Assembly: GCA_026874595.1 (NCBI GenBank)
Contig: CM049320.1
Coordinates: 18,366,988 to 18,430,987 of the forward strand
Length of the DNA: 64,000 nucleotides
Source: Sipunculus nudus
Lineage: Eukaryota; Annelida; Sipuncula; Golfingiida; Sipunculidae
Direction: 5' to 3'
Below, one piece after another: positions 1-12,709 of the stretch. A program made the translations under genes and the position numbers. The notes below the pieces were generated by a model, which did no database searches, was not told where the DNA came from, and saw nothing but the letters and a program-made list of their open reading frames with translations. Every line of letters starts with the position of its first letter. The stretch's first letter is position 1.

Positions 1-117
1 AGATTGACAGATATTCATATATACGCTTTCTTAATATTTAGCATAGTGTTATTAAAATGAATTTTTTCAACTATCCCTATTTGTGTTCAGATCTATGGTG
101 TTTGTTTTATTCACCCG
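1..117 (-). repeat. Inverted copy of the end of block Q
   Basis: The first ~117 bases read as the reverse complement of about 4049-4163, including the stretch AACAAACACCATAGATCTGA and the AGCGTATATATGAATATCTG end. The interval 118-4048 is therefore flanked by inverted copies. The same inverted orientation of block Q occurs at 52795, so this is probably the edge of another rearranged unit cut by the window start, not a transposon terminus. Confidence 0.7.
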
Positions 118-521
118 CTGGGTCCGCTTCTACTACTTACGATGTATGCATATTTCCGTTTCCTGCTTCAGGAACAGTTTCCTTGTAACGTACATTTAAT
201 TAATCTTTCATGTGTCCCTCACATCAACCTATTCTTTATACGTCCAACGATAGAAACCAGTCAAATATCAACGAGACACTGTATGCCTCTGCGTTTTATT
301 CCGGTTCGCTATGTAAACCATCACTGACCAGGTCTTCAAGGTAAACATACCGGTATGATTTTTTCCACGAGCACAGCGCCACAAAATAACAGTAAAAAAT
401 ATTTGTACATATCGTATTCCGAGAGTATACAACTAAAAATCTATATTTTCTTTTAACTTTTATAATAAAAAATGAGCCAACATTCAATATCTCAGTAAAT
501 AGAGATATATATATACCGGTA

Positions 522-575
<54 letters not shown>

Positions 576-597
576 AAACTTAAAATGATTTGGCACA
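118..597. other. Non-coding, ending in a (TA)n tract
   Basis: No gene recognised. Bases 523-576 are an almost pure TA dinucleotide run that borders block P, as similar runs do at 12640 and 26806. The minus-strand frame through this run gives only an Ile/Tyr-rich artefact. Confidence 0.6.
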
Positions 598-3230
598 AAA
601 TACAACAATTGTGTATCGGTGGTGGATCATTAAACGGTTAATAACAGTACAGGCAAATATATCTTTGTTTCAGTTTTGAACTCTAAAGTTACACCGATAC
701 TTGATACGTACATTGAACGTGTGGCATACCTCCTAGGGAGATTCATCCCGCCGGAGATTTGTAATAGATTTATGCGATCTTGAAGATCACATATCTGTTA
801 CATATGTGTGGGCAAACATTTTTATTAATCACATTAACATTAAATTCTTTAACCAGTGCTAAATCAAAAGAGAGAAAATAAGAGGGAAAATTAAATATAT
901 GCGCGATAGTGTAAAGGTTTGTATTTTAAAGAGACTGTTGTAAAAGTACTTGGAATCATGGAATAGGGCATTTGAGGCTTTTGAAATATTATTGAATTGA
1001 TGGGAATCCATGAGTACAAAACGGAAATTCTTGATACATTACAAGGAAAGAACAATATAATTCGTCATAATATTTTCCGCACGTGTACGACAAAAACTCC
1101 ACTCCCAACAACAGGGGAGATTGGTCTTCTATCAGTTGTCCCCATGGTTAGTGCCCATTAAAGATTGTTGTAAACGTAGAGGGCCCTGAAATGCACGCTT
1201 TTGCACGACTGGTCAGATTACCGATGGCGTTCTTAAATTGCAAGACCGCTGATCTAATAAAGAATAACATCAGATCTATATTTCTTCTTGCGTAGCCAGC
1301 CTCTATAAAGATCGTTCGCAAATCATTTGGTTGGTTCCATTGCTCACTCTATAATTTGTGATATATTTCAAATGGGACACACAGCCAAAATGCGCCAAAC
1401 TCGTGCTACTTCATTATACTAGCTCCCCGAAATGTTCCCCCCTTCCCAAAAAGTGCTGCCCGGGGCGGACCGCCCCTGCCGCCCCCAACCCTAGGTACGA
1501 CACTGCCACCGCTTACTTGATGTAACGCATATGTATTGTGTTTATCCTCTGATTGTAATTATCAAGTAGCCTTCGTGGCTTGTAGTATATTTCTATGAAA
1601 AAGTATAACCATACGATTGCCTGAGCAAAAAATAACACATTCATAATTAAATCTTTTCGTTACAGAGCCTATGGGTTCTAAAAAGCATGAAGCCTACAAA
1701 ACCGCTGATGTTAACAAGTTTCGACTCCCATGAATAGTGAATTCAAAGGTATTGAAATGGATATCGCTCAGTGATCATGCGCAGTTGCACCACATTCTGC
1801 TTCCTTCAGGATCTCCGTCCATTTGCAGGATAATGGCTCAAAGTACATACAGGAGTGGTGCAGTCCAAGGGTGGCCGTGAAGAGGAACAAATATGTAGTA
1901 CATTTTTAAAACATATTTTACGGAAACGTTTTGTGGCCACCTGCTGAAAGAAAAATAAAATGATATTTATCTCCCACGTACGACATATTATCTTGTCGGT
2001 ACGTCATACTATCTAGTGCGCACGACATAATCGGTCTCTGGGGTCAGGTCCACAGATAGCGTCACATCGAACCTCTGGCATTACGACCAGTTTACTGGCG
2101 CCAGAATGTCTTTACATTTAAGTCTGAGGAACGCATTATAAGGCCTTATGAAGAGGCAAATATTTTCGTCATTACTGACAACGCTTCATGGCCTACAGGT
2201 ACACTCTCAATCAACATTAATCAGACCAATCGTTAGCATTTTTTGGTGTACTTTCGAATAATACAAACATGATCGAGAATTCCATCTTAACCCAGCACAT
2301 TGATAAACCCCTTGGCATCTTTGTTGAATTTATGAGCGCATAAACACAAGCATGGCTCGCACGGGTTACAGAACACAGGAAGCTTGCAGGCGATACAGAA
2401 TATGACCCGTGTCCATGGAGACGGTGTTTCAGTTTTGTTTGTGAGCTCATTTGGTTTGTATACTATTGTGTTAATTCATCATTCTTAGCATAATATTGAG
2501 ATTATGGGCCGTTAACTACAATATGAATGCAACCTGATGCAAGACCACAGCGATACACACACCTCGATATTACTTGTATCACGACTCGAGTAGGCTTACC
2601 AGCCAAATTATCCGATTGCCACGGCTAGTCCACAGACTGCACAACCGGCCAGCTAATAAATGTACTAGCAATATATATCACTGGAACACCGGAAAAGACT
2701 AAAAGAAAAATCAAAATACATCACTCATTGACGTGTGATATAATCTGGGATGGAAGAATACGGAAATTTAATACAATTCTTTTCCTCATATGTCAGGCCA
2801 AAGTTGTGGTTAAATGTGTACCTTAGATTGATTTTATTTTCCAATAAGTATAAACTCATATGTGGTGCATAAAGGTGTAACAACTGTGAGCAAAACACCG
2901 TTCGCCGCACTCTAAATGGCATGAAATTCAACTGATGGGATGAAGCACTTCGTTTCATAATAAATGAATCTTGCACCTCATGGGCATATCTGTATTACAG
3001 GCACCTCAATAAATGACTCAATAAAAGAAATCAGTGTCAATAACGTGTGCATGTCTTATCTCACGTTATTAGCTCATTTTGGATGAATACAAAAGTTTTC
3101 AACTTCTCTCCAATTAACCTGTTTTATATGTTAATGACGAATATTCTTGTTTAAATATGTATATATAAGATAAGGTAAGTTATTGGTTATTTCAGACTCA
3201 CGCTCCATAAACATGCATGTTTAGGTCAGT
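598..3230. repeat. Segmental duplication block P, copy 1
   Basis: Non-coding block repeated at 12710-14515, 26870-28780, 35690-36998 and 50915-52790. Landmarks shared by eye include the AACGGTTAATAACAGTACAG stretch near 635, the 'GGATCTCTGTCCATTTGCAG'-like stretch near 1810-1830, and the ACTCATTGACGTGTGATATA stretch near 2724. No open frame is conserved among the copies, so I treat all ORFs here as chance. Confidence 0.75.
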
Positions 3231-3239
3231 ATACACAAA

Positions 3240-3361
3240 ATATGCATACACTAATATATATATATATAAACTATAGACATACATATATACATATACATAT
3301 ATATACATATATAACGTTATATATACCTACATATTCATACGCACACATACCCACACACACA

Positions 3362-3413
<52 letters not shown>

Positions 3414-3570
3414 AATGTACAGATATATACATACATGCGCATAAACATATACCCATATTTACATTATACACGCATGCTATATAAATATACAAATTGCTAT
3501 ATAAATATACAAATATACACATATACGAACAAATACACATATACACGCATACATGTTCAAATATAAACGT
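3240..3570. repeat. TA/CA microsatellite cluster
   Basis: Alternating TATA, ACATAC and CACACA runs with a pure (TA)n core at 3366-3412. The tract is missing from the equivalent point of the other units (compare 41313-41340), so it is a local expansion of about 460 bp in unit A. The Tyr/Ile/His-rich ORFs here are artefacts. Confidence 0.85.
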
Positions 3571-3699
3571 ACAAGAACTGAACCATGACGACTAATAAAC
3601 ATACCTCTTACTTGCACCAGATGACCCGTCGACTTTGACGTGACGTCATAATATAAAATAAATGTAATTATCCTGCCAAAAACATGCAATTTCCTTTTG

Positions 3700-4163
3700 T
3701 TATGCGCCTGTGAAAACTCCGCCCAGGATGGTGTGTATTTATATATATTGCGATGACGTGGCGTGAACCTTAAAGGTTTTTCCGCTTGTTTTTATTGAGT
3801 CGTCTCGTCACATGTCTCAGCTCCGCTCTGACGGCCCGCTTCAAGCACAGGTTTTATTCTTGCAAAATACACACTTGATTTCTCATAAATCACATAATAG
3901 TGGGCATAAAAACACTGTCAACTTTTACGTAACTGTTCTTCACAGAGGCATCTAGTAAAACATTTAACATTGGAGGAATTATTTATATGGTGACATATAT
4001 AAAAATATGATCACAAAGAGCGCTTTGCTGTGAAAATTCCATTTTGGTCGGGTATAAAACAAACACCATAGATCTGAAAGACAAATAGGGATAGTTGAAA
4101 ATTTATTTTTATAACACTATGCTAAATATTAAGAAAGCGTATATATGAATATCTGTCAATCAG
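3700..4163. repeat. Segmental duplication block Q, copy 1
   Basis: Repeated at 14930-15330, 29160-29620, 41310-41790 and, inverted, at 52795-53170. Landmarks are AACACTCCGCCCAGGATG-like sequence followed by TTTCCGCTTGTTTTTATTGA and, later, AAAACAAACACCATAGATCT. It lies just 3' of each terminal exon on the gene (minus) strand. No coding potential seen. Confidence 0.75.
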
Positions 4164-4365
4164 TTCACATCTTGTATTACTTATTACATTCACATGTACC
4201 GTCACTGGACAAGGACAGTGTTGTTACTCTTTTTTAAAACGTTATCTGTATGTATTTCTATACAAACGGCATACCGTTCTCTTAGTCTCTGGTAACAATG
4301 TGACAGCAGTCCATAAGTCCAAGGTCAACGATACTAATTCGACCGAGGAGGTCCCAGTTAATGAA

Positions 4366-7300
4366 TTATATTTCAATGGCACACAGCTTTATCGGAAACG
4401 CCACCTGGTGGTGGATACGCAGATTAATTGCGGTGGTCACATGACCATCTGCTTCCGGGTGATAGGTACAAGTGTAGCTGCAGAGCATGACGTCGCCTTC
4501 CTCCTGGAAGGTAGTAGGACAGCGGCGGTGAAGTTTTTCTTGTTCCTCGGCGTGGACGGTCCCAAAGACCAACACCGCATCACAGGAACTTCCCAACATT
4601 GTAACATTGACCACTGCGGTGATGATTGGGGCATCGCAGTCAAACTGGTAGCTCAGCATTCCAGGGGGGTTGGATGGAACGTCATAGCAGACCAGAGGGT
4701 TAGTTTTGTGAGATGACACCATGGGACCAGGGCCAGTCATGGTCACAGCACGTTCTGAAAACAGAGCCCAAGAAAAAAAAAACTTCACAGATGAGGGTCT
4801 CACGGTCTCATGTTAGATTTTTTTGATTTTGTAGATATAAGTACATTTAAGGAAGACTCACTAGAGGTCATGAGAAATTCACCGCTGAAGGTTACGCCAC
4901 TAGGGACGATTAAATCCGTTTTGTATTTAACCAGACGGATTTTTATAAATCAATTGTCCGAACACGCATTTGTTATGTAAATGGATTTAATGGAAGTCTC
5001 ATATTTTAATGAAGCGCAGAATATTCTACTTTTAGAAATGTACAAAAATATATTTTTGTAATTTGAGGTACATGTGGCATCCCGTTCTGCTTTTAGTGTT
5101 TTTAAATTAAAAGGAAAAGACGATCGGGAGTTCATGCACTCCATTTCGCCGTTTAAGTAGTTATTCACGGGTATTGTTTCCTTTAACTTTGTATCAGCCT
5201 GTTCTCATCATCCTTACATAGATCTTTATTATAACCTTGTTTGGCCGTATTGTTGAGCAAGGGAAAATTATGATCACTTGAAATATATATACTACTAGTA
5301 CATGAGATCCTGAAATTTCTGTTCCTCGTTTTTCCGAAATATGAATTGAGAAACTGAAATTTACCTCTTTTAATTAAAAAAAAGAGAAATACAACATTCG
5401 GAAAATATCCCCCCCCCCAAATTATCGAATGTGACCAGGAGGATAACTTCCTCAGTGGCGTTCACTCGTCAGTGAAGAATAACACATTGCCCGATCCGCA
5501 CGTCTAATTTCTAGAGAGCTTTAGTCGCTACGGCGTAACGGTGGATTCATTCATTCGATCACCCGTAGGTAAAGTGACGTAGTACTGTCATTCTTGTTTT
5601 AGTCTTTCTATGAATATTTCTTTGTGCTTCTCTGTTGGTAAACTCAATCAAAGTTTGGTAGGAGTTTATTTTAACGAGTAATACCTTCGGTAAGAAGCCT
5701 GAACGATTTTCACATACCTTTTATAAGATAAGGCATTGATGCAATTGCACCAAACAAGTGCGTAATACAAGATAACATGTAAAATAATTTACAATATTTC
5801 CCGTAAGTGACAGCACTAGCTAACATATAATAATCTTGCCGGGCGCAAACATTCATGATGGTGGCTTTGACCAAAAACCCATTGAATTCATTGAATACAA
5901 ACGGTCCCCTTCCTTGCAAGCTGCTGGTATATACAGAAAGTTGCTAATTTCCTTTAAAATGATTAAAGTTATTGTGAATGGTCTTCATTTTAATTATTTA
6001 AATATTAAATTAAGAAAAATGTTTTAATGAGATGACTTTTTGGCATTACCTATTAATTATTTTTATGGAATCATGGTAGGCTTATGTGTGTCTAGTATTT
6101 AATATAATACATATTGAAAAAAATAGGTGAACTTCGTAAATGTGTAACCTCAAATATCCTAATAAATGTAATTTTCCAAATATGATTCGGATATTCAAGG
6201 TTTAACTGTACATTATATAAATTGTGGTATAATTGTGATATATTTTAGAAGTGATTAATGTTTTTCTTCCACTGTTGATGATGTCCGTTTTACCCTCTTT
6301 CCGTTTCAACGCGACATATCAAAATGTAGTGCTAAATACTTCTTTCGCATGCTTAGCGCAAAGCTTGCATCTGGGATGGTTTCTGTTGAATCTATATGAA
6401 ATATTACGCAAGCAGAAGTTAAAATTTACTGCACGCGAATATTGTCGCATACAAATCCAAACGCAGACGGAGGCGTTAGAATCATTATGTAACAGTATTT
6501 AAATATATTTAGTGGTTAAGAAGTTCCGCAACCCTCAGCCGAAACAGGTGGAGATATAAACAATTGAGTATATGTTAATAATTTCAGTTATAAGCGGTAC
6601 AATTACAATCATATATAATTTCAAACTGTCACGATGACAGGTCAGGTTTGCCATAGAAATCTTGTTGGTGAGGGGATGCCAGGGTTAAAAAAAGTTGGCA
6701 TGACTGTATTTCTCCTCATGTTTGTCCAGCTCTTCTTGAAAGTAGATCCCTTTTCAGAAGAACGAATCCAAGTGACCCACAACTTGCATTATTTATTTAA
6801 ACTGACAACTTACAAATGACTTACGTTTCGTGGAACTATTGTGTAGGTTGTTGTGTTGTTGTGAATTGATTGTTGTGACAGGGCCAATTTCATTACATTG
6901 GCTTTATTTGATTGTGAGCGATACCTATAATAATTAAAGTAAAACAAATTCTCAAATTAAGATTTATAACGTTTTCAAAAGGAGCTACAGGAGCATAGAT
7001 GTTTTATAGAAAATAAGACCTCGTGACCAAGACAGATTGTCTCTGGCCGTGTTGTGCACCGGTTACATAACAACAACTACAACTTCTCCTACTTCTACTA
7101 CTAAATGTCAGAGCTACGTACAAGAACTCTTCAATGCATATCTTTATTATATAATTATTTCCATATTTAAATGTACATGGTACAGAAAATTAGAATTCGG
7201 GATTCGCAGGGAAAGCAAATACTTTGGGATCGACTGATAGGTTGTAGTGACTATAATTAAATTATTAACTAATCTTTTGTTTTGACTAAAAATAATGTAT

Positions 7301-8274
7301 CAGATATGTATATAAGATATCATATATGTAAAAGATTACCAATCTTCGCCTTGATATGGACAAGTACACCGAGAGCTCTCCGTTCTGTTAGCCTCGACGC
7401 TTGCACAATATGACCCAAAGGCAAACCTTTATCGTAAATGGCCTTTCCGAGAACAGGTTTTGTTTGAAGATAACAACAGTCATCCTTCGCCATAGGTATA
7501 ACGCCACCACCTTTATGGTTCGGATAGTGAACACCAAGAACTTGGTTAATAAACGCCTGGTACCTGTCCTGTGCAGGAAGGGTGAATATCTACCGAAACA
7601 AAATAAGTAGAGCCGTCTAAACAAATGATGATATAAGTACCTTCATGCATAACATATTTAAATGACACGGTAATGCCTTAATATATATATAATTCATGAT
7701 AAGATTTGCATGATCATTACACCGGGTTAAGAGTTAATAAACAAGGAGAGTAATCAAAGAAAAGAAACTTATTATGAAGACACATCTGAAAAGATACATA
7801 TTAGGAAAGGAAACTCAATACCAATGTGGATACCAATTTGAATACTCAATGGGTTGCAAAGCAATGTGCGATGGCATGTAAAGATATTCTTATTCTTAGA
7901 AAATAGTTTGTCTTCACAGATGTATTAAGCTTATACATATCTATTTGCAGTCTAATAATAAGAGAGACATTGTGTTTTACAAACCTGCGTTCCAGGTTCT
8001 GATACGATGATTTTCGTTTTGTTGTGAAGGCGGTAGGTTTTGTCACTTATGACGTCCCATAGACTAAGGTACACCACTCCTGACATTTTTGCGTAGAACT
8101 CCCATGCAAGTACAAGACCTGTCACGTTGATAGTATTCGCTGGGTAAATGTTTAAGTAAGGACCCTGCACGTATGGAAAGTCAACAGCAGGGGTTCCGTC
8201 GGTGATATGTGCTGTTTAGAATAGGTATAGGTATATATATATAATCGGAAAAGGAAGGTTTTAACCACATTGTA

Positions 8275-8318
<44 letters not shown>

Positions 8319-8918
8319 GACTTAAAACAATAATGATACCTTAAGAGGTTAGTATCCCTCATTACTTTTGCATGACGTTGAAAAGATTTGCAAAATGATA
8401 TTATGGTCATGAAAAATGAGCACACACATAACAGATCTATATTTTCAAAGCTTGGACAAACTATTCATGTGTTTGGAAGTTGTATTGAACAAGTTGGCGT
8501 GGACGGTAACTGTTTTAAGATTCTTTGAGGGGTAAAGAAAATAAGGGAACAGGAACTTTGAATTAATAACAGGCAGAGATGTATCACATAGTTCAATACA
8601 CCCAACGAAAGAGGAACTTAATATACATGTAGATAATTACTCCAACACAAGCGTCCTAGAGCAGGACTATACTATCCGAGAGAAAAATGAAAGAACAGAG
8701 AAATTTTTAAGATGACACATGTTTTTACTATAATAAATATAATCTATAAATGTCAATTTAGGCAACCCGGGAGAGAGACTTTCCGTTAATTTGGTCGAAC
8801 CCGTCCTTAACAAAAACACACGAAGACCAATAAAAAAGGAAGCCTTACCATATATTTCTGCAAACGCAGGAGTAGTTGTAGCAAAAAGAAGTAAAGCAAT
8901 TGCCGGAACAGAAGCCAT
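4366..8918 (-). CDS. Copy A: four-exon secreted glycoprotein, apparently intact
   Basis: Exons read on the minus strand: 8849-8918, 7985-8211, 7340-7589, 4366-4754. Splice sites are TATATG|GTAAGG, AAACAG|CACATA, ACGCAG|GTTTGT, TTCGGTAG|ATATTC, GATTG|GTAATC and TTTTCAG|AACGTG; intron phases are 1, 0, 1. The total is 936 nt, giving 311 residues and a stop. Residues 1-20 (MASVPAIALLLFATTTPAFA) are a signal peptide with an AFA cleavage motif. Residues 24-182 form a beta-rich region with AWEFYAKMSGVVYLSLWDV, an LHNKTKIIV strand and GGGVIPMA. The region resembles repeat-like extracellular domains I recall from lophotrochozoan and cnidarian proteins (pattern YLQVWRP..YTLVG); that family link is from memory. 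Exon 4 encodes a 7-Cys domain ending IKLCAIEI. Sequons NVT, NKT and NVT suggest N-glycosylation. Function unknown. The start is the only ATG giving a signal peptide. Confidence 0.8.
8231..8316. repeat. (TA)n tract in intron 1 of copy A
   Basis: Short TA run at 8231-8242 and a longer pure run at 8277-8314. A similar but longer run lies in the same intron of copy C at 32932-33009, and B lacks the long run. Confidence 0.8.
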
Positions 8919-9029
8919 ATTGTTCCTCGGTCACTCCTGGGACTGTGTTAACAACAGAAGCCCTTCAGTTTGTATACTAAACTTACGTGTTCTGTATGGT
9001 CTTAAAGTACTACGAAGTAAAGAATAATG

Positions 9030-10261
9030 TTTTCCTGTTGATCGTTAAGAGCTCATTTGGACCTTTCGGATCTTATGGGCCAATCGATATGTATATGATC
9101 AAAGTACTTAAAAATTCAGCTGATCAATTAGCATTTCAACGGTATATTCCTAAATACTAGTGTAAACAATTTAAGATCGATTCCCCATTGTTATGATATT
9201 CTACCTGATCAGGATGGACATTTCCCTAAAGACCGTGTCTTGTAATAACCTTGATTAAATGCTACATTGACATGTAATACAGTGATACCATCAATAATGG
9301 TACAGGTGATATGTCTATGTACAAATGTTATCACATTTATATTTGTTACTTCCACCCCTAATTTGACTCATCCCGCTGTGTACTTTGAGGACCCCCCTCC
9401 AAAAAAAAAAAAAAAAACAAAAAAAAAACAAAACAAAAAACAAAAACAAAACAAACTAAGAGTAAAACGTTCGTGTTGGTATTCATAACGGGGGAAGAAG
9501 GGGGGGGGGAGGGGGTAGGCTCTGCTAACTGTGTACAATTTAATAATTGATTTTTATATATAAAGCTTTGTAATATTTGGACAATACAAAATGCAAAACT
9601 AACAGACCCGTAAAACGTTGGATGAAAATTATTATAGTTTTTCGACCTTTTTGGTTCTTTCACCCAGCTTTAGTGTCATGAAAGCATATTTTGTGATACA
9701 CTAAGTTGACACTAAGTTCGTTACTTCTTTAACAATGTCCTTCCGTTTTACTTTTAACTTTCTGGTCATTCTCCTGAAGGTCGCGTGCCTAGGAATAGTC
9801 CTGATGTAATGTTATACTGGTATTAGGTAAAATCTTTGTCAATGGTACATTTGAGCTTTCAAGGTACAATATATGATCCCCAATATATTTGGCACTTCCA
9901 CTATAGAATGTTACGTCACGTCTTCATAGTGTCAATCTAACAGTTGTCTATAATTAAGGCACGTTATCGATATTATCCTTTGTTAATCTTCCGAAACCGT
10001 GCTCTGAAATTCGAAAAAAAATCCCTATATACAGCGATGGTTCAACGGGAAACTTGTCCATTAACATTAAGAAATGCCAACGTACGAAAACGTTTGAAAA
10101 GGATTTTTTATTCCCTAGTTTGCTTGTGCATAAGATTTTCTTTCATTCCATGGGGGTAGACATACCTGGTTTGGTCCGTAGTAGTCGTCGGCGTCGCCTC
10201 TGTCATTTCTTGAGGGTTGGTATTAGTTGCGTTATGCGGTTAACTGATTTTTTATACAAAA
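9030..10261. repeat. Block R, copy 1 (5' side of copy A)
   Basis: Homologous to parts of 19020-22260, 33650-34340 and 46000-47100 (landmarks TTCAGCTGATCAATTAGCAT near 9115 and GTCATTCTCCTGAAGGTCGC near 9763). It would contain the promoter of copy A, but I cannot point to a convincing core element. It includes an A-rich tract (9400-9457) and a G-run (9500-9518); the ORFs through them are low-complexity artefacts. Confidence 0.65.
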
Positions 10262-11470
10262 AGATGCATGATTATTAATGTTAAATATTGTAAATATTAT
10301 ATTAAGTAGAATTAACTGATACTAGTAACTGTAATATTTTAGGGAGACATGCACACGCATAAATAAAATATGCACACCCATATCTAATGTTTTCATTATA
10401 TTTTAAACTTAATTTCAAAGGAAAAATGGCAATAATGTTATAACAACGTCTTCATAAATACTAAATACTAAGACACGGCAATATTTATTAATAATTTATC
10501 ACTGATGTACAATATACTATTATCAGATTTGCTCTACTTTTTTACAGTTACAAATTACAGATGACCTGTCTTTAATGATATCTCAGAAATGTGCGTAAAT
10601 ATATTACTAACTGTTACTCTTAAATTGTTCTGTATATAATTTAGTCATAAAAAATGATTTACATATAATATTGTTGATTTCTTTAGCAAAGGACTCCACA
10701 GTTGGTAGAAAACTTAAAAAAAAAGATGTCAGAGTTATTGCAGTTTTTGTTAAGTTCAGATAACAGTAAAGACCTTGCTTTTTTTAAATAATGAATTATA
10801 TATACAAAATGATTGGAAGTCCACACTTCTTGTTTTGCTCACAACTTAACAACAAAGTTATTGGCAGAGCAAGTCAACTTTAACCACGGCATGACCCATG
10901 CCTTCAAGAGACCCGTTAAGCATTTTAGGCAAATATTTTATGAGCTGATAACTATAAAACCACACAGAATACACCAAAGGTCGAAGTAATATTCAAATAC
11001 TGGTTAATGATACCAGTTCAACAATTTAATAAAATTATTATATTGATAATATTTTTTTGTAAAAATTAATAATGATATGACCTCTGCACTTTATCCGATA
11101 TATTTATTAAGAGAAAAAAGACTAAAAGACCCCAAACATGGAAGCAATGTCTCAGTCTACATATATTGGTTACTATTAATTTCAAAATAGATAATTATGC
11201 AGAGCACACAATTAATAATATCTCTGAAAACGCCACATATCATATACAATGCCCAATATATTAAGAAATTCCATCACGTCACAATTTCAAACTCTTCTAG
11301 ATAGATTTTTAAACTCTCCTGAATTTACAAGGGGATTTTAAACTTGCCTAGGCAAGTTTATATTCTATTTAGGAGAGATCACAACCGCAATCTCGCCTTA
11401 GCGAACTCATAATCGCAATGTCATTTAGGCGAATCAAAATCCGCCTAGATTTTGATCTTGTCTGTGACGT
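10262..11470. mobile_element. Degenerate relative of the long-TIR foldback element
   Basis: The 3' part (about 10560-11470) matches the right half of the 37001-41253 element in order: a stretch near 10960 like 40676, AT-rich DNA, then clustered GCCTAGGC-type motifs (11345-11450) and an end reading CTGTGACGTATA, compared with CTCTGACATATA in the full element. The left end is not clear. The matching site in block S near 22490 and 47380 lacks it. A parallel copy lies at 24720-25717. No transposase ORF. Confidence 0.6.
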
Positions 11471-12060
11471 ATACGCATTTTACTTAAACCCGTAATCATT
11501 TATCGTACAACCAAACCTTGTTTCAAAGATTTCATTAATATGTTTAATATGTTTAAACCAAGAGTCTCTCATATATTTAACACATCTTCTGGATGTATAA
11601 AGACTAAATAAATCTTGCATCTCTGATTTTCATTGCGTTTTTCTTAGTACGCTGTCATTCAATATCCATGCAATTTTTTCATCGTGTAGTGTAATGGACC
11701 TTTGGGACACTGCGTTTTGTTTTGTTTCTCTATTATCGTTATAGTGGTGTATTCACAGGGCCCATTTGTTAACGGAAGTTAATTCGGATGCAGGGTACCC
11801 TAGAATAGGTTTTAATAGTAAATAAATGTTACGTGGTACAAAAAGTTCACAAACTTCTCTTGAAAACCCTTTTTGATGGGAAAGGCGGTCCCAGGATATA
11901 GAGTTGTGCAGATACCTTAATGTTATAAGGTAGCGTTTAAGCGTTAAGTATAAAAAAAGTATATAAAAGGGAAAATCAAAATTTAAAAGCACTTGACTCA
12001 TTACCTGAACAGGAACCATGTATTTTTTAAACATTTTGAAATAAACCAAAAAGGGGCGCT
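11471..12060. repeat. Block S, copy 1
   Basis: Repeated at 22470-23590, 25715-26560 and 47360-48560. Landmarks are TATACGCATTTTAC at the left edge and GGTTACCCTAGAATAGG-like sequence near 11795. The minus-strand 98-codon frame at 11753-12049 is not kept open in the other copies, so I do not call it a gene. Confidence 0.65.
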
Positions 12061-12638
12061 AACTTCAAACAAGTAAATTTCATTATGAAGTGCACAGAAA
12101 AGAATAAATTGTAACTGAAAAAAATGTCACTGCAGGATACACATATAATGTTGTAATTTTATTTTTCATGTAAACACGACTTACGATTAGATTAAACTCA
12201 ACATGGAAAAAATTTCACTTGGTGAGTATTATTAAATTCTGAACGCACATAAAGCCTTGTTACCTCCATCTCTTGTTGTCTCAGATGACAGCAGCCACAC
12301 GTAACAGAGCATTGTGATATGCATGGTACTGCAGCAAACAAGACGCTTATACTTAAGTCTTTATTCAAAACGCGTTATGTCATGAGTTATATATAGGCAG
12401 GACATGTTTAAATGCTTTCAGATAAAAAATCAATGTTTGGGTAAAGTGTGACTTTTTTGTTATTTATAATATCCTCGATGTTAAAAGAATGCTTTAATTC
12501 AAGGCTACATCAATTTAATTTTAGAATTAGTAATTATGTTTCTGCACTTTGCGAGGTTTTAATTTATGATTATTAGTTATACAATAAAGTATTAGAATGA
12601 ATGTCACGTAATTATATCATCGGATTTATATATATACA

Positions 12639-12690
<52 letters not shown>

Positions 12691-12709
12691 TTTAAATGAT
12701 TAGTTACAG
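12061..12709. other. Non-coding spacer with (TA)n at 12640-12690
   Basis: AT-rich spacer resembling 26580-26860 of the next unit. No gene seen. The TA run marks the left edge of block P, as at 523 and 26806. Confidence 0.6.

Noticed and set aside
3242-3689. Overlapping Tyr/Ile-rich ORFs on both strands
   Set aside because: They are translations of TA/CA microsatellites and have no complexity or conservation.
4300-4716. 138-codon plus-strand ORF, with counterparts at 15636, 42262 and 57136
   Set aside because: Antisense shadows of the conserved last exon; the cysteine pattern, stop and splice sites are on the minus strand.
9358-9663. Phe/Val-rich minus ORF at the A-rich tract
   Set aside because: Low-complexity artefact of an A-rich run and a G-run; absent from the other units.
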